A DNA stretch of 15,203 bases, taken from NCBI GenBank assembly GCA_910587205.1, contig CAJULZ010000068.1, forward strand, positions 1 to 15,203, read 5' to 3'. Within the stretch, counting starts at the first letter, position 1. Each line of letters begins with the position of its first letter. Under the pieces are notes generated by a model. It was not told where the DNA came from. It did not search any database and saw nothing but the letters and a program-made list of their open reading frames with translations. This DNA is from an uncultured Oscillospiraceae bacterium (lineage in GTDB: Bacteria; Bacillota; Clostridia; Oscillospirales; Oscillospiraceae). The position numbers and the translations under genes are program-made. Below, piece after piece: positions 5,698 to 13,022 of this stretch.

Positions 5698-6696
5698 GTG
5701 CGGCGGGAAGTTACGATTTATGATATCGCTAAAATTGCAGATGTGTCGCCCAGCACGGTCTCCCGTGTCATCAATAACCGCCCCAATGTAAAGACGGCCA
5801 CCCGCAGGCGCATCATGGCCCTGTTGGAGCAGTATGACTACACACCCAACGAGACTGCCAGGAGCCTTGTCACGCAATCCTCCCGGATGATCGGCATTCT
5901 CATCTCCGATATCCGCACCACCCACCACACGGACGGCATCTTCTATCTCCAGCGGGCGCTGTCGGAGCAGGGCTACTCCTGTCTGATTTACAACACCGGC
6001 ATGGACCCAACGGAGCAGACCCGGTACATCCAGGCCATTGAGCAGCGCAAGGTAGACGCCGCGGTGCTCATGGGCTCTATCTATCAAACCGACCATATGA
6101 AGGAGGCCATTTGCCGCTATCTCCCCTCCACCCCTATATTCATCTGTAACGGGTATCTGGACCTGCCCAACGTTTACGGCATCATCGCTGATGAGCGAGA
6201 CGGGGTGGCGGACTGTGTCAAGCTGCTGGCCGGCAAGGGCCGGCAGAACACCGCTTTCATCGTGGACCGCCCCACCCCAAGCAACCAGCTCAAGCAGGCC
6301 GGCTATGAGGAGGGAGTCGCCGCCTGCTGCGGCGGGCGGGCCCCTGTGGTCATCCATTCCGGTCCCGCCACCGGGGATATCTATCATGCCACCCAGGAGC
6401 TGTTGCGCACCCATCCGGACACCAACAGCATCATCTATTCCGAGGATCTGCTGGCCGTCATCGGCATCCGGGCGCTGCTGGAGATGGGCGTGTGCATTCC
6501 GGACGATGTGGCCGTCATCGGCATCAACAATTCCCGGTACACGGAGCTGTGCACCCCCACCCTGACCTCGCTGGACAATATGCTGTACGACCTGAGCCTC
6601 ACCATTGTGGAGGACGTGAGCAGCGTGCTTCAGGGAAAATACATCAGCAAAAAGGTCATGATTTACTCCAAAATTGTGGAGCGGCAATCCACCTGA
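5698..6696 (+). CDS. LacI-family transcriptional regulator
   Basis: This 332-residue protein is a complete LacI/GalR regulator. The N-terminal helix-turn-helix (residues 5-26, VTIYDIAKIADVSPSTVSRV) leads to the hinge YTPNETARSL. A periplasmic-binding-like sensor domain follows, beginning RMIGILISDI and including the typical VAVIGINNS near the end. The start chosen is GTG at 5698, which has a G-rich GGGGGTGG just upstream and places the HTH at the very N-terminus; an in-frame GTG at 5638 would add 20 unlikely residues. It is divergent from the cupin gene and next to the catabolic operon. Operators of its family type lie at both promoters, so it probably senses the pathway substrate or an intermediate and controls both. 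It ends at a strong bidirectional terminator. Confidence 0.93.
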   Translation: MRREVTIYDIAKIADVSPSTVSRVINNRPNVKTATRRRIMALLEQYDYTPNETARSLVTQSSRMIGILISDIRTTHHTDGIFYLQRALSEQGYSCLIYNTGMDPTEQTRYIQAIEQRKVDAAVLMGSIYQTDHMKEAICRYLPSTPIFICNGYLDLPNVYGIIADERDGVADCVKLLAGKGRQNTAFIVDRPTPSNQLKQAGYEEGVAACCGGRAPVVIHSGPATGDIYHATQELLRTHPDTNSIIYSEDLLAVIGIRALLEMGVCIPDDVAVIGINNSRYTELCTPTLTSLDNMLYDLSLTIVEDVSSVLQGKYISKKVMIYSKIVERQST

Positions 6697-6705
6697 CTTC
6701 GGAGC

Positions 6706-6757
6706 AAAAAACGATGCAGGCCGCGGCGTGTGCCGCGGCCTGCATCGTTTCTTCTGC
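6706..6757. terminator. Bidirectional terminator between the LacI gene and dndE
   Basis: A perfect 19-bp stem (6709-6727 with 6732-6750, loop GTGT) sits between two convergent genes. Rightwards the stem is followed by a T-rich run (TTTCTTCT). Leftwards it is followed by a run of T broken only by GC (six A on the plus strand at 6706-6711, partly in the stem). It should stop both the regulator transcript and the dnd transcript. Confidence 0.9.
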
Positions 6758-6784
6758 GCCCCCGGCATAGGATCCGGCGGACAT

Positions 6785-7162
6785 TCATATCCCCGTCTTG
6801 TCGCTGAGCAGGGCAAGAAGGAAATCGCTGTTATATTGGAATTCGCTGTAAATCATTTTGGCGCCGCGGTCCAGGTGCGCCTTCAGGTACTTCTGGAAAT
6901 ACTCGTCATCATCGATATGGCGCCCCTCAAACAGCTCCACCAGGCATTTGTACAGGATGTCCCACTCGCCGGTAATCGTCTGCCGGTTCAGTTCCAGGCC
7001 AAGGGAATCCGTCTCATAATCCGCGCCTTGCAGCGGCTTCCCGCTTTTCAGCGACATGGATATGGCCAGCTTTGAAAGGGTAAACGGGGCATAATTGATG
7101 CTGGCATTCATTTTATTGAAAATATCCGCCGTCTTCTGGGACGTTCTGATTTTAAAAACCAT
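6785..7162 (-). CDS. dndE: DNA sulfur modification protein DndE
   Basis: This 125-residue protein is DndE, the small subunit of the DNA phosphorothioation machinery. DndE binds DNA (it prefers nicked DNA in the studied homologue) and is needed for sulfur insertion with DndC and DndD. The family hallmark GLELNRQTITGEWD is seen at residues 55-68, after an N-terminal helix pair (TADIFNKM, TLSKLAISMSL) typical of DndE. The ATG at 7162 is preferred over the TTG at 7174 because GAGG lies 6 nt upstream. The gene overlaps the end of dndD by 11 bp, so translation is probably coupled. It is the last gene before the bidirectional terminator. Confidence 0.9.
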   Translation of the reverse strand: MVFKIRTSQKTADIFNKMNASINYAPFTLSKLAISMSLKSGKPLQGADYETDSLGLELNRQTITGEWDILYKCLVELFEGRHIDDDEYFQKYLKAHLDRGAKMIYSEFQYNSDFLLALLSDKTGI

Positions 7163-9278
7163 GCGGCACCTCAAAATAGGAATTTTTTATCACGGCCGTC
7201 CGCTTGTTGTCCACGCTCTCCAGAAGGTAGACCGACGCGATCCGGTCCTCCAGGAGCCGCACGTGGTCGGAGTCAATCTCCTCGTCGGTTGACAGGATAA
7301 AAACCTGTCCCTCCAGCTTCCTGAAAAAATGCTGGGAGATATTCTGCCGGTGCTCCGTATCGATCCGCGCAAACGGCGTGTCGATAATAAACGGGATCTC
7401 ATGTCCGCATAGCTGCACCAGGGCGTAATAGAGGGCCATGATAAAAATCTGCTTTTCCCCATTGGACAGGGAATTCTTGTCAATCTCCACCGGCAGCGTC
7501 AGCGTAGCGTCCCCCTGGGCCCGGCAATAAGCGGCCACGCCCTCCGGGCCGTCCGCGTCCGCGAGCCCGCGCAGCCATTCCATTGCCGCGTCCCCGCGCA
7601 GCCGCTCCATGGCCGCGTCCCCCAGGAGCCCGCGCATCTCCTCCTCTGAATTGGCCTCCAGCGCCTCCGCCAAGGTCCCCGCGCTCAGATCCTCCATCCG
7701 GTAAATATGGACGTTGAACTGCCCGTCGATCCGGATATCGTCAATGAAGTGCTTTTTGCGCATCAGGGCGTTGACCTCCCGGCGGAACGCCGCCTCCACC
7801 TGCTCCATCTGGCGGCGGTACAGGACCTTTTGCAGCTTATCCAGCATCACAATGGCGCGGGCGGATATGTCGTTGATGGACGCCCTTTTCAGCTCGTCCT
7901 CCAGCCTGGCCTTCTTGCGGGCCAGCTCCTCGTCCGCCTGCTTGGACACCTCCTTCTGCACCGGGAGCTGCCGCTCCAACTGCGACTGCCGCTCCAACAA
8001 GCGGCTCTTGTTCTCAAACAGCTGTGCCCTCCGGCCCATGTACTCCTGCACGGCGGACACGCTGCTGTTCTCCAGCTCCTGCCGAATGGCCGCGCTTACG
8101 TCCAGGGAGCGCTTGATCGAGCGCTTGCAGTTGGAAACCTCCTGTATGTCAAAATCGGCCACCTGCTTGATCTGCCCCAGCACCGCCGCGCTCTGCTCCA
8201 GCGAGAGGTTGAGCAGCGGCTGGCCGCCGCTCCCAAACTGCCCGCGGGCGATCTCCTTCAGCGCCGGCGCCTGCCCCCCGACCAGCCGGCTGATTTCGGG
8301 CGTATCCAGCACTTCGCAGAAATCCCGGTATTTTTGGTCGCCGGTCTCCGCCTCGATCTGCTTTTTTACCGACAGCACCTGGTCCCGAACCATCAAAAAT
8401 GGGATCAGGTCGTTTGCCCACTTTTTCAGCAGCCCGTTCCACCTATCCCGCTTTTTGTCCTCCTCCTTTTGCGCCAGCAGCTTTTCCGCCCACTCATCCT
8501 GGGTCATCCCGCCCTTCTCGTGGTAGTCCCGCTCCAGCGCGGCAATCTCCCCCTCGCAACTTTCCAGCTCGCCGGCACATATCCTCAGCTGCTCGGAAAG
8601 CCCCTGGCACACTGCCTGGGCCTGCTCCGCCCACTCCTCCGCCTGGAGGTATTCCTCCAGGTCCGGCAGGGACTTGGAGCTGTTGGCGTGCAGCCTCCTG
8701 AAATTTTTGCGCATGATATCAAAGACGTCGTAGCCGCACAGGGTGAGGAACGCCCCCTTGATCCGGGCGCTGCCCCCTTCGTCCAGGAAAAAATCAGCGA
8801 TTTTTTCCCCGTCAAAGAAGTAGAGGTCGAATAGCTCCGGCGGGATGAGGGAGCGCAGATATTTCTCAAAATCCGCCCTCTCGCCCTCCCCCAGGGCGGC
8901 CTCGTTTTTCTCCACCTCAAACGTCTCTGAAAGGGCATTTCCCAGCACCCACGCCCGGGTCAGCACATACCGGTCCAGTTCCCGGCCGTTGTTGATGCAG
9001 ATCTCCATCTGGACATGCGCTTTGGTGGGCCGCGTCAATTTCGCACTGCTGTTCAAAAACTTGGACACCGCGCGGGTATAGTACGCGCCCTGGTTTTTAT
9101 AGCCCATCCCCATGTATCCATATAAGCACACGCGCATGGCGGTAAACAGCGTCGTCTTTCCCGCGCCGTTTTTCCCGCCCACGAGGATGATGTTCCGCTC
9201 CTTGTCCGTCCGCGTGTCAAACACGGCCTCCCCTTCATAGGAGCCAAAATTATATAGGGCTATCCTCTCAATCCTCAT
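7152..9278 (-). CDS. dndD: DNA sulfur modification ATPase DndD
   Basis: This 708-residue protein is DndD, an SMC/SbcC-like ATPase thought to provide DNA opening or nicking for phosphorothioation. Walker A GGKNGAGKTT is at residues 34-43. The DndD-typical FFDGEKIADFF is at 154-164. A long central region rich in Leu, Glu, Lys and Arg (about 180-480) looks like coiled coil. Near the C-terminus come the ABC signature LSNGEKQ (about 604) and Walker B IPFIIDTP (about 628), followed by a His-containing segment. All ATPase motifs are intact. The start at 9278 has GAAAGG 8 nt upstream and overlaps the dndC end by 11 bp; the 3' end overlaps dndE by 11 bp. A 27-bp tandem duplication lies before the C-terminal ATPase half. 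Confidence 0.94.
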   Translation of the reverse strand: MRIERIALYNFGSYEGEAVFDTRTDKERNIILVGGKNGAGKTTLFTAMRVCLYGYMGMGYKNQGAYYTRAVSKFLNSSAKLTRPTKAHVQMEICINNGRELDRYVLTRAWVLGNALSETFEVEKNEAALGEGERADFEKYLRSLIPPELFDLYFFDGEKIADFFLDEGGSARIKGAFLTLCGYDVFDIMRKNFRRLHANSSKSLPDLEEYLQAEEWAEQAQAVCQGLSEQLRICAGELESCEGEIAALERDYHEKGGMTQDEWAEKLLAQKEEDKKRDRWNGLLKKWANDLIPFLMVRDQVLSVKKQIEAETGDQKYRDFCEVLDTPEISRLVGGQAPALKEIARGQFGSGGQPLLNLSLEQSAAVLGQIKQVADFDIQEVSNCKRSIKRSLDVSAAIRQELENSSVSAVQEYMGRRAQLFENKSRLLERQSQLERQLPVQKEVSKQADEELARKKARLEDELKRASINDISARAIVMLDKLQKVLYRRQMEQVEAAFRREVNALMRKKHFIDDIRIDGQFNVHIYRMEDLSAGTLAEALEANSEEEMRGLLGDAAMERLRGDAAMEWLRGLADADGPEGVAAYCRAQGDATLTLPVEIDKNSLSNGEKQIFIMALYYALVQLCGHEIPFIIDTPFARIDTEHRQNISQHFFRKLEGQVFILSTDEEIDSDHVRLLEDRIASVYLLESVDNKRTAVIKNSYFEVPHGF
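7570..7623 (-). repeat. 27-bp tandem duplication inside dndD
   Basis: Two adjacent 27-bp units (7570-7596 and 7597-7623) differ at four positions. They encode GDAAMERLR and GDAAMEWLR at about residues 552-570, in a variable linker ahead of the ABC signature. The reading frame is kept. Confidence 0.85.
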
Positions 9279-10641
9279 GCTTCAAACCTTTCTCAATGCT
9301 CTCAAAATGAAGCCAGCCCTGGTTCATGATGCGGTCAAAGGCTTTCGCTACCATGGCGCTCCTGGTATAATTTTTATTGGCGTTGATCTCAATAATCAGC
9401 TTGGATATCAGCTCAAATTCGACCTGATTCTCCTCGCACAGCCGCCGGATTTCCTCCACGGTCTCCTCCGGGAACAGCGGGACCTTATACTGATCCCACG
9501 GGAGCCTGTTCCCCGTCACCTCCGCGTACAGCTCCACCAGGCCCCTGCGCGTCAGATCCCCCTCCCGGTCCCACAGCAGGTCGATCTGCTTCAGCTCCTC
9601 CGTGGTAATGAGGGTCCGCTTCGTCTCTTTTTCAAGCAGCAGCAGCTTGCGCAGGATTTTCTTCCTGCTCTCCATCGTGAACGGCCCCTCCCCCAGCTCT
9701 CCGTTCTGCTTGCGGTACATCACGCCGTTCCGGCGTTTGTACTCCCTCGCGCCCGGCGTTGTGCGGAATTTTAAGAGCCAGTCCCGGTACTCCCGGAGCG
9801 GTTTGAGCCATTCCTCTCCCCGGTTGATAAAGGCGTTCAGGGATTTGTCCTCCTTGACCATCGTGCAGATCCAGCAGCCGAACCTGGAGTTCCCGGTGAC
9901 GGGGATCTTTTCCTCGCTGATCTCCCCGATCACGCTCTGCTCCTCGCCCAAATTCTCCCCCTGGTACAAGGAAAACAGGTATTTGTTGTCCGACCCCCAC
10001 GGGGATTTCGCGTCCCCCCGCAGCAGATACCGCCAGACCGCCTCGTTGGGGAGCTCGGTCATCGGGTTATATACGTAGGCGTTCGCAATGTCGCTGTGGG
10101 GCACCAGCACCTTGCCCTCAATTTCCCGCTCCCTAATGTTGTTCGCCCGGTAGGTGCTCTCAGCCTTCCGCACGCCCAGCAGCAGCACCACTTCCCCGTT
10201 GTTCTTGATCGTATCCAAGATATAGCTGTTCATGGGGCGGATTTTCAGGCGGTCCGTACACCAGCGGAACCCCGGGGCCTCCGGCGTCGGGTAGCCCAGG
10301 CCGATGACCCGGCACCAGAAGGAGTCCTCCACCTTTGGGTAGATGATGTCCGACTTGATGTTCAGCTCCGCGCCCCTCTCCCCGATCATTGCCGACATCC
10401 TGTGCATATAATCCCGCACAATGGGGTTCTCCACCATGGTGTCCGAGGAGATAATATACACCGTCTTGCGCGGTTGCCCGGCGGGCAGCCGGTTCAGCAT
10501 CTCGAAAACCAGGCAGCACAGCAGCGTGGAGTCTTTGCCCCCGCTGAACCCGATCATCCACGGGCGGCTGTCATGCCGGTAGACCATGGACATTTCCTCG
10601 ATAATATCCTCAAACGCCTGGAATTCATTTGAATTATTCAT
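9268..10641 (-). CDS. dndC: DNA sulfur modification protein DndC (PAPS reductase-like)
   Basis: This 457-residue protein is DndC, an ATP-pyrophosphatase of the PAPS reductase family. It activates and carries sulfur for exchange of a non-bridging phosphate oxygen in the DNA backbone. The PP-loop SGGKDST is at residues 33-39. Four cysteines suited to an iron-sulfur cluster are seen at 110 (FWCRV), 128 (RWCTDR), 256 and 259 (GCWIC). The start at 10641 has GGAG 9 nt upstream; the frame is open further but only through GC-rich leader sequence. It is the first gene of dndCDE. The sulfur donor DndA (a cysteine desulfurase) is not in the window, so a housekeeping IscS probably serves. The usual upstream dndB is also absent. 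Confidence 0.95.
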   Translation of the reverse strand: MNNSNEFQAFEDIIEEMSMVYRHDSRPWMIGFSGGKDSTLLCCLVFEMLNRLPAGQPRKTVYIISSDTMVENPIVRDYMHRMSAMIGERGAELNIKSDIIYPKVEDSFWCRVIGLGYPTPEAPGFRWCTDRLKIRPMNSYILDTIKNNGEVVLLLGVRKAESTYRANNIREREIEGKVLVPHSDIANAYVYNPMTELPNEAVWRYLLRGDAKSPWGSDNKYLFSLYQGENLGEEQSVIGEISEEKIPVTGNSRFGCWICTMVKEDKSLNAFINRGEEWLKPLREYRDWLLKFRTTPGAREYKRRNGVMYRKQNGELGEGPFTMESRKKILRKLLLLEKETKRTLITTEELKQIDLLWDREGDLTRRGLVELYAEVTGNRLPWDQYKVPLFPEETVEEIRRLCEENQVEFELISKLIIEINANKNYTRSAMVAKAFDRIMNQGWLHFESIEKGLKHED

Positions 10642-10718
10642 ATATTTTTTCTCCGTCAGCCATCTTTCTTTCCGCCGCCTGCCCCTGGGCCGGGGCCCAA
10701 GGCCCGCCATACGCTGAA

Positions 10719-10748
10719 CCCCCCTGATTTCCGCAGAGATCAGGGGGG
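10719..10748 (-). terminator. Hairpin between upp and dndC
   Basis: A perfect 10-bp stem (CCCCCCTGAT / ATCAGGGGGG) with a 10-nt loop lies 49 bases past the upp stop. On the minus strand it is followed only by TTCAG, so as a terminator it is weak and could allow read-through into dndC. A smaller GC-rich hairpin lies just downstream at about 10682-10703. Confidence 0.5.
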
Positions 10749-10797
10749 CTTCTCCCTATCCACTTTCCCGGGGGTTCGGGGCTCCCTCCCGGGCCTC

Positions 10798-11430
10798 TTA
10801 CTTTGTGCCGAAAATGCGGTCGCCCGCGTCCCCAAGTCCGGGGACGATGTAGCTGTGCTCGTTCAGGCCCTGGTCCACCGCGCCGCAGTAGATCTCCACA
10901 TCGGGATGCTTGCCGGTCACAACCTCAATGCCCTTGGGCGCGGCCACCAACACCATCAGCTTGATGTTCTTGCAGCCGTAGCCCTTCATAATCTGGATGG
11001 CGGCGTCGGCGCTGCCGCCGGTGGCCAGCATGGGATCCACAATCAGCACGTCACGCTCGGCAATGTCCCGGGGCATCTTGCAGAAGTACTGAACCGGCTC
11101 CATGGTCTCCTCATTGCGGTACATCCCCAGGTGCCCCACCCGGGCGGCGGGCACCATGCGCAGCACGCCGTCCACCAAACCCAACCCGGCCCGGAGTATA
11201 GGCACCACGGCGAATTTCTTCCCCTTGAGGGTGGGAGCTTCCATCTTGCAGATGGGCGTTTCAATCTCCTTGGTGGTCAGCGGCAGATCCCGGGTGGCCT
11301 CATAGGTGAGCAGCATCCCGATCTCGGACACGATCTCCCGGAAATCCTTGGTGGCGGTGTCCTTGTCCCGGAGGATGGTCAGCTTGTGGGCGACGAGGGG
11401 GTGGTTTACCACATGTACTTTGTCATTCAT
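10798..11430 (-). CDS. upp: uracil phosphoribosyltransferase
   Basis: This 210-residue protein matches the full usual length of Upp, which makes UMP from uracil and PRPP in pyrimidine salvage in the cytoplasm. The PRPP-binding loop VLIVDPMLATGGSA is at about residues 128-141. The flexible arm segment PILRAGLGLVDG and the C-terminal uracil-binding region YIVPGLGDAGDRIFGTK are intact. The start at 11430 has AAAGGAG 9 nt upstream and a clear promoter. It is a core housekeeping gene and acts as an anchor for locating the dnd cassette inserted downstream of it. Confidence 0.98.
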   Translation of the reverse strand: MNDKVHVVNHPLVAHKLTILRDKDTATKDFREIVSEIGMLLTYEATRDLPLTTKEIETPICKMEAPTLKGKKFAVVPILRAGLGLVDGVLRMVPAARVGHLGMYRNEETMEPVQYFCKMPRDIAERDVLIVDPMLATGGSADAAIQIMKGYGCKNIKLMVLVAAPKGIEVVTGKHPDVEIYCGAVDQGLNEHSYIVPGLGDAGDRIFGTK

Positions 11431-11477
11431 AGTCGGCAGCTCCTTTGTTCATCTGGTCGGGTCGTGCGTCTTGGGAC

Positions 11478-11507
11478 ATTATACCACGAACCCCCCCGCC
11501 CTGCCAA
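11478..11507 (-). promoter_or_regulatory. upp: Promoter of upp
   Basis: On the minus strand TTGGCA (11502-11507) and a perfect TATAAT (11478-11483) are separated by 18 bp. The start would be near 11471, about 40 nt before the upp ATG. No other promoter is evident between here and dndC, so it may also drive dndCDE by read-through. Confidence 0.75.
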
Positions 11508-11530
11508 TGGGAAATCAGAAATTTTTGTGC

Positions 11531-12565
11531 TTATCTCCTCCGGCGCCGCGCCTCCGCCACGATACCCGCCGCAACAATAGCGATCGAGATCACCAGCATG
11601 ATCTGGAAGATCAGCGGGTTCACCCAGGACGGGTCCCCGGCGGCCCGCCGCTCCAGCATATCCCCCACGGAGAAGTACTTCCAAAACCGGGGCCCGCCCG
11701 TGTCCTCCAGCAGCAGATCGCACAGCCCGTTGAACACCGGCGTGCCGAAGCTGGCCAGCAGGGCGATCACCCCCGCCTTCAACCACGGTCCCCCGGGCAC
11801 CCAGTACACCGCCGCGAACCCGGCCCACAAAAAGCCGCACCCCGCCAGCGCCAGCGGAAAGGCCACCGGAACCAGCCACTCTCCGCCCGTGAAGGCCCAA
11901 ATCACCGCCAGCAGCCCGAACACCCAAACCGTCAGCACGGCCATACACAGCGGCGGCACATGCTTTCCGTAAAACCGCCACACGGCCCACCAGTCCCAGG
12001 GCAGGGCCAGGCACGCCGCGGCAATGCACATGCCGCCCAGGATCCACCAGCCCCCCACGTTTATCCAGCAGGCCAGCAGCAGCAAAATCAGGCACCCGGA
12101 CGCCGATCCCAGGCAGATGGCCGGCCGGTTCCCCCGGAACAAAAACGGCAGGTTGGTGAAGCAGAACGCCAGGGCGCAGGCTGCCAGCACGATCCAGAAC
12201 CAGTCCAAGGTGTGGAACACCGCCAGATTGCAGATGAAGCACACCACGACGGCGACGGCGTAGCCCGCGGCGAAAAACCGGCGGGTCCCCTTGGTGATCC
12301 CCCGCCAGATCGCCGCCTGCCGCTCCCGGGTGTGGGCCTGGTCGTCGTCGCAGGCGGTGAAAAACTCGTGCTCGGTGATGCCCAGGGCGGCGCAGATAGG
12401 CACCACCATGGACACGTCCGGGTAGGACAGCCCCCGCTCCCACTTGCTGACGGTGGACTCGGTGACAAACAGCCGCCCCGCCAGCTCCTTTTGGGTCATC
12501 CCCGCCTCCAACCGCTTCTTCCGGATGTATTCCCCAAAAAACTTTCTCTCAACGGTCTCGCCCAT
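11531..12565 (-). CDS. XRE-family HTH protein with multi-pass membrane domain
   Basis: This 344-residue protein joins an N-terminal Cro/CI-type helix-turn-helix (about residues 5-70, with MTQKELAGRLFVTESTVSKWERG) to a hydrophobic C-terminal part. By eye that part has about eight membrane-spanning segments and ends in a basic tail EARRRRR. The start at 12565 has AGGAGG 8 nt upstream and a good promoter. Such membrane-tethered XRE proteins are common in Firmicutes, mostly uncharacterised, and thought to link a membrane signal to transcription. It is monocistronic, with upp about 100 bp downstream on the same strand. The hydrophobic part has no recognisable transport or enzyme motif. It could also be annotated as a helix-turn-helix domain-containing protein of unknown function. 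Confidence 0.88.
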   Translation of the reverse strand: MGETVERKFFGEYIRKKRLEAGMTQKELAGRLFVTESTVSKWERGLSYPDVSMVVPICAALGITEHEFFTACDDDQAHTRERQAAIWRGITKGTRRFFAAGYAVAVVVCFICNLAVFHTLDWFWIVLAACALAFCFTNLPFLFRGNRPAICLGSASGCLILLLLACWINVGGWWILGGMCIAAACLALPWDWWAVWRFYGKHVPPLCMAVLTVWVFGLLAVIWAFTGGEWLVPVAFPLALAGCGFLWAGFAAVYWVPGGPWLKAGVIALLASFGTPVFNGLCDLLLEDTGGPRFWKYFSVGDMLERRAAGDPSWVNPLIFQIMLVISIAIVAAGIVAEARRRRR

Positions 12566-12599
12566 AGGCGCTCCCTCCTTCGCGTCGGATATGCCCTTT

Positions 12600-12628
12600 A
12601 TCCTACCCCGCCGCTGGGTAAAAGTCAA
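12600..12628 (-). promoter_or_regulatory. Promoter of the XRE-membrane protein gene
   Basis: On the minus strand TTGACT (12623-12628) and TAGGAT (12600-12605) are spaced by 17 bp. They lie about 35 bp upstream of the ATG. Confidence 0.65.
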
Positions 12629-12695
12629 GGCTTTCTGACGGAAACCCAACTCGACTGTCAGGAAAGTCGGCCTGTATCAACGGTTTGCGGGCCTG

Positions 12696-12731
12696 AAAAA
12701 AGCATCCGGCATGGAACCGGATGCCGGATGC
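12696..12731 (-). terminator. Rho-independent terminator of the small XRE gene
   Basis: A perfect 11-bp stem (GCATCCGGCAT / ATGCCGGATGC, loop of 8) lies three bases past the stop codon. On the minus strand six T follow the stem directly. Confidence 0.92.
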
Positions 12732-12734
12732 GGA

Positions 12735-12938
12735 TCATCTTTTTTCAAACTCATGACCTGTAATCAGGTAATCGATGGAGACGTCAAAATACTCCGACAG
12801 CTTGACCAGCATGGCCAGCGAGGGGTCCCTCCTCCCATTTTCATAGTGGGACAGGGCTTCCCGCGTGATATTCAGATCCAGCGCCACCCGCTGCTGGTTC
12901 AGCTTTTTCTTTTTCCGAATCTCACGCAGCCCGACCAT
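12735..12938 (-). CDS. small XRE-family transcriptional repressor
   Basis: This 67-residue protein is little more than a Cro/CI-type DNA-binding domain: LREIRKKKKLNQQRVALDLN, then the recognition helix region ITREALSHYENGRRDPSLAML, then a final helix SEYFDVSIDYLITG. The start at 12938 has AAGGGGGA about 6 nt upstream; an in-frame ATG at 12959 would add seven residues and run into the promoter. It is divergent from the zinc-ribbon/TM2 gene. The 84-bp gap holds two perfect 15-bp inverted repeats over both promoters, so it very probably represses itself and that neighbour. The domain is like those of phage repressors and of stress-response regulators, but no phage genes are nearby. Confidence 0.93.
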   Translation of the reverse strand: MVGLREIRKKKKLNQQRVALDLNITREALSHYENGRRDPSLAMLVKLSEYFDVSIDYLITGHEFEKR

Positions 12939-12949
12939 CGAATTCCCCC

Positions 12950-12978
12950 TTGACATCACAGTAACATATTGTTACAAT
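12950..12978 (+). promoter_or_regulatory. Promoter of the TM2-domain protein gene
   Basis: A perfect -35 TTGACA (12950-12955) and a -10 TACAAT (12973-12978) are spaced by 17 bp. The first inverted repeat (12961-12975) fills most of the spacer and reaches into the -10, so bound repressor would block RNA polymerase. Confidence 0.8.
12961..12975. promoter_or_regulatory. Operator 1: perfect inverted repeat GTAACA-TAT-TGTTAC
   Basis: This is a perfect 6-bp inverted repeat around 3 bases. It overlaps the spacer and -10 of the rightward promoter and the -10 of the leftward one. Its centre is 24 bp from operator 2. The probable binder is the small XRE repressor. Confidence 0.8.
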
Positions 12979-12991
12979 CAGAACGTTACAA
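12963..12991 (-). promoter_or_regulatory. Probable promoter of the small XRE gene
   Basis: On the minus strand TTGTAA (12986-12991) and TATGTT (12963-12968) are spaced by 17 bp. Both boxes lie within the two inverted repeats, which points to autoregulation. The match to consensus is modest. Confidence 0.5.
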
Positions 12992-12999
12992 TATGTAAC
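12985..12999. promoter_or_regulatory. Operator 2: perfect inverted repeat GTTACA-ATA-TGTAAC
   Basis: This is a second perfect 6-bp inverted repeat around 3 bases. Its arms are similar to operator 1 with two arm bases exchanged. It overlaps the start point of the rightward transcript and the -35 of the leftward one. Confidence 0.8.
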
Positions 13000-13022
13000 A
13001 TTTTGAAAAAGGAGGGTATTTT

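Noticed and set aside
5668..6816. 382-residue minus-strand frame opposite the LacI-family gene
   Set aside because: It runs through the bidirectional terminator and is antisense to a complete regulator.
7707..8834. 375-residue plus-strand frame opposite dndD
   Set aside because: It is Leu/Pro/Gln-rich shadow coding of the Glu/Lys-rich coiled coil on the other strand.
11306..12763. 485-residue plus-strand frame opposite upp and the XRE-membrane gene
   Set aside because: It spans two real genes and their promoters, and is Pro/Arg/Gln-rich with no domain.
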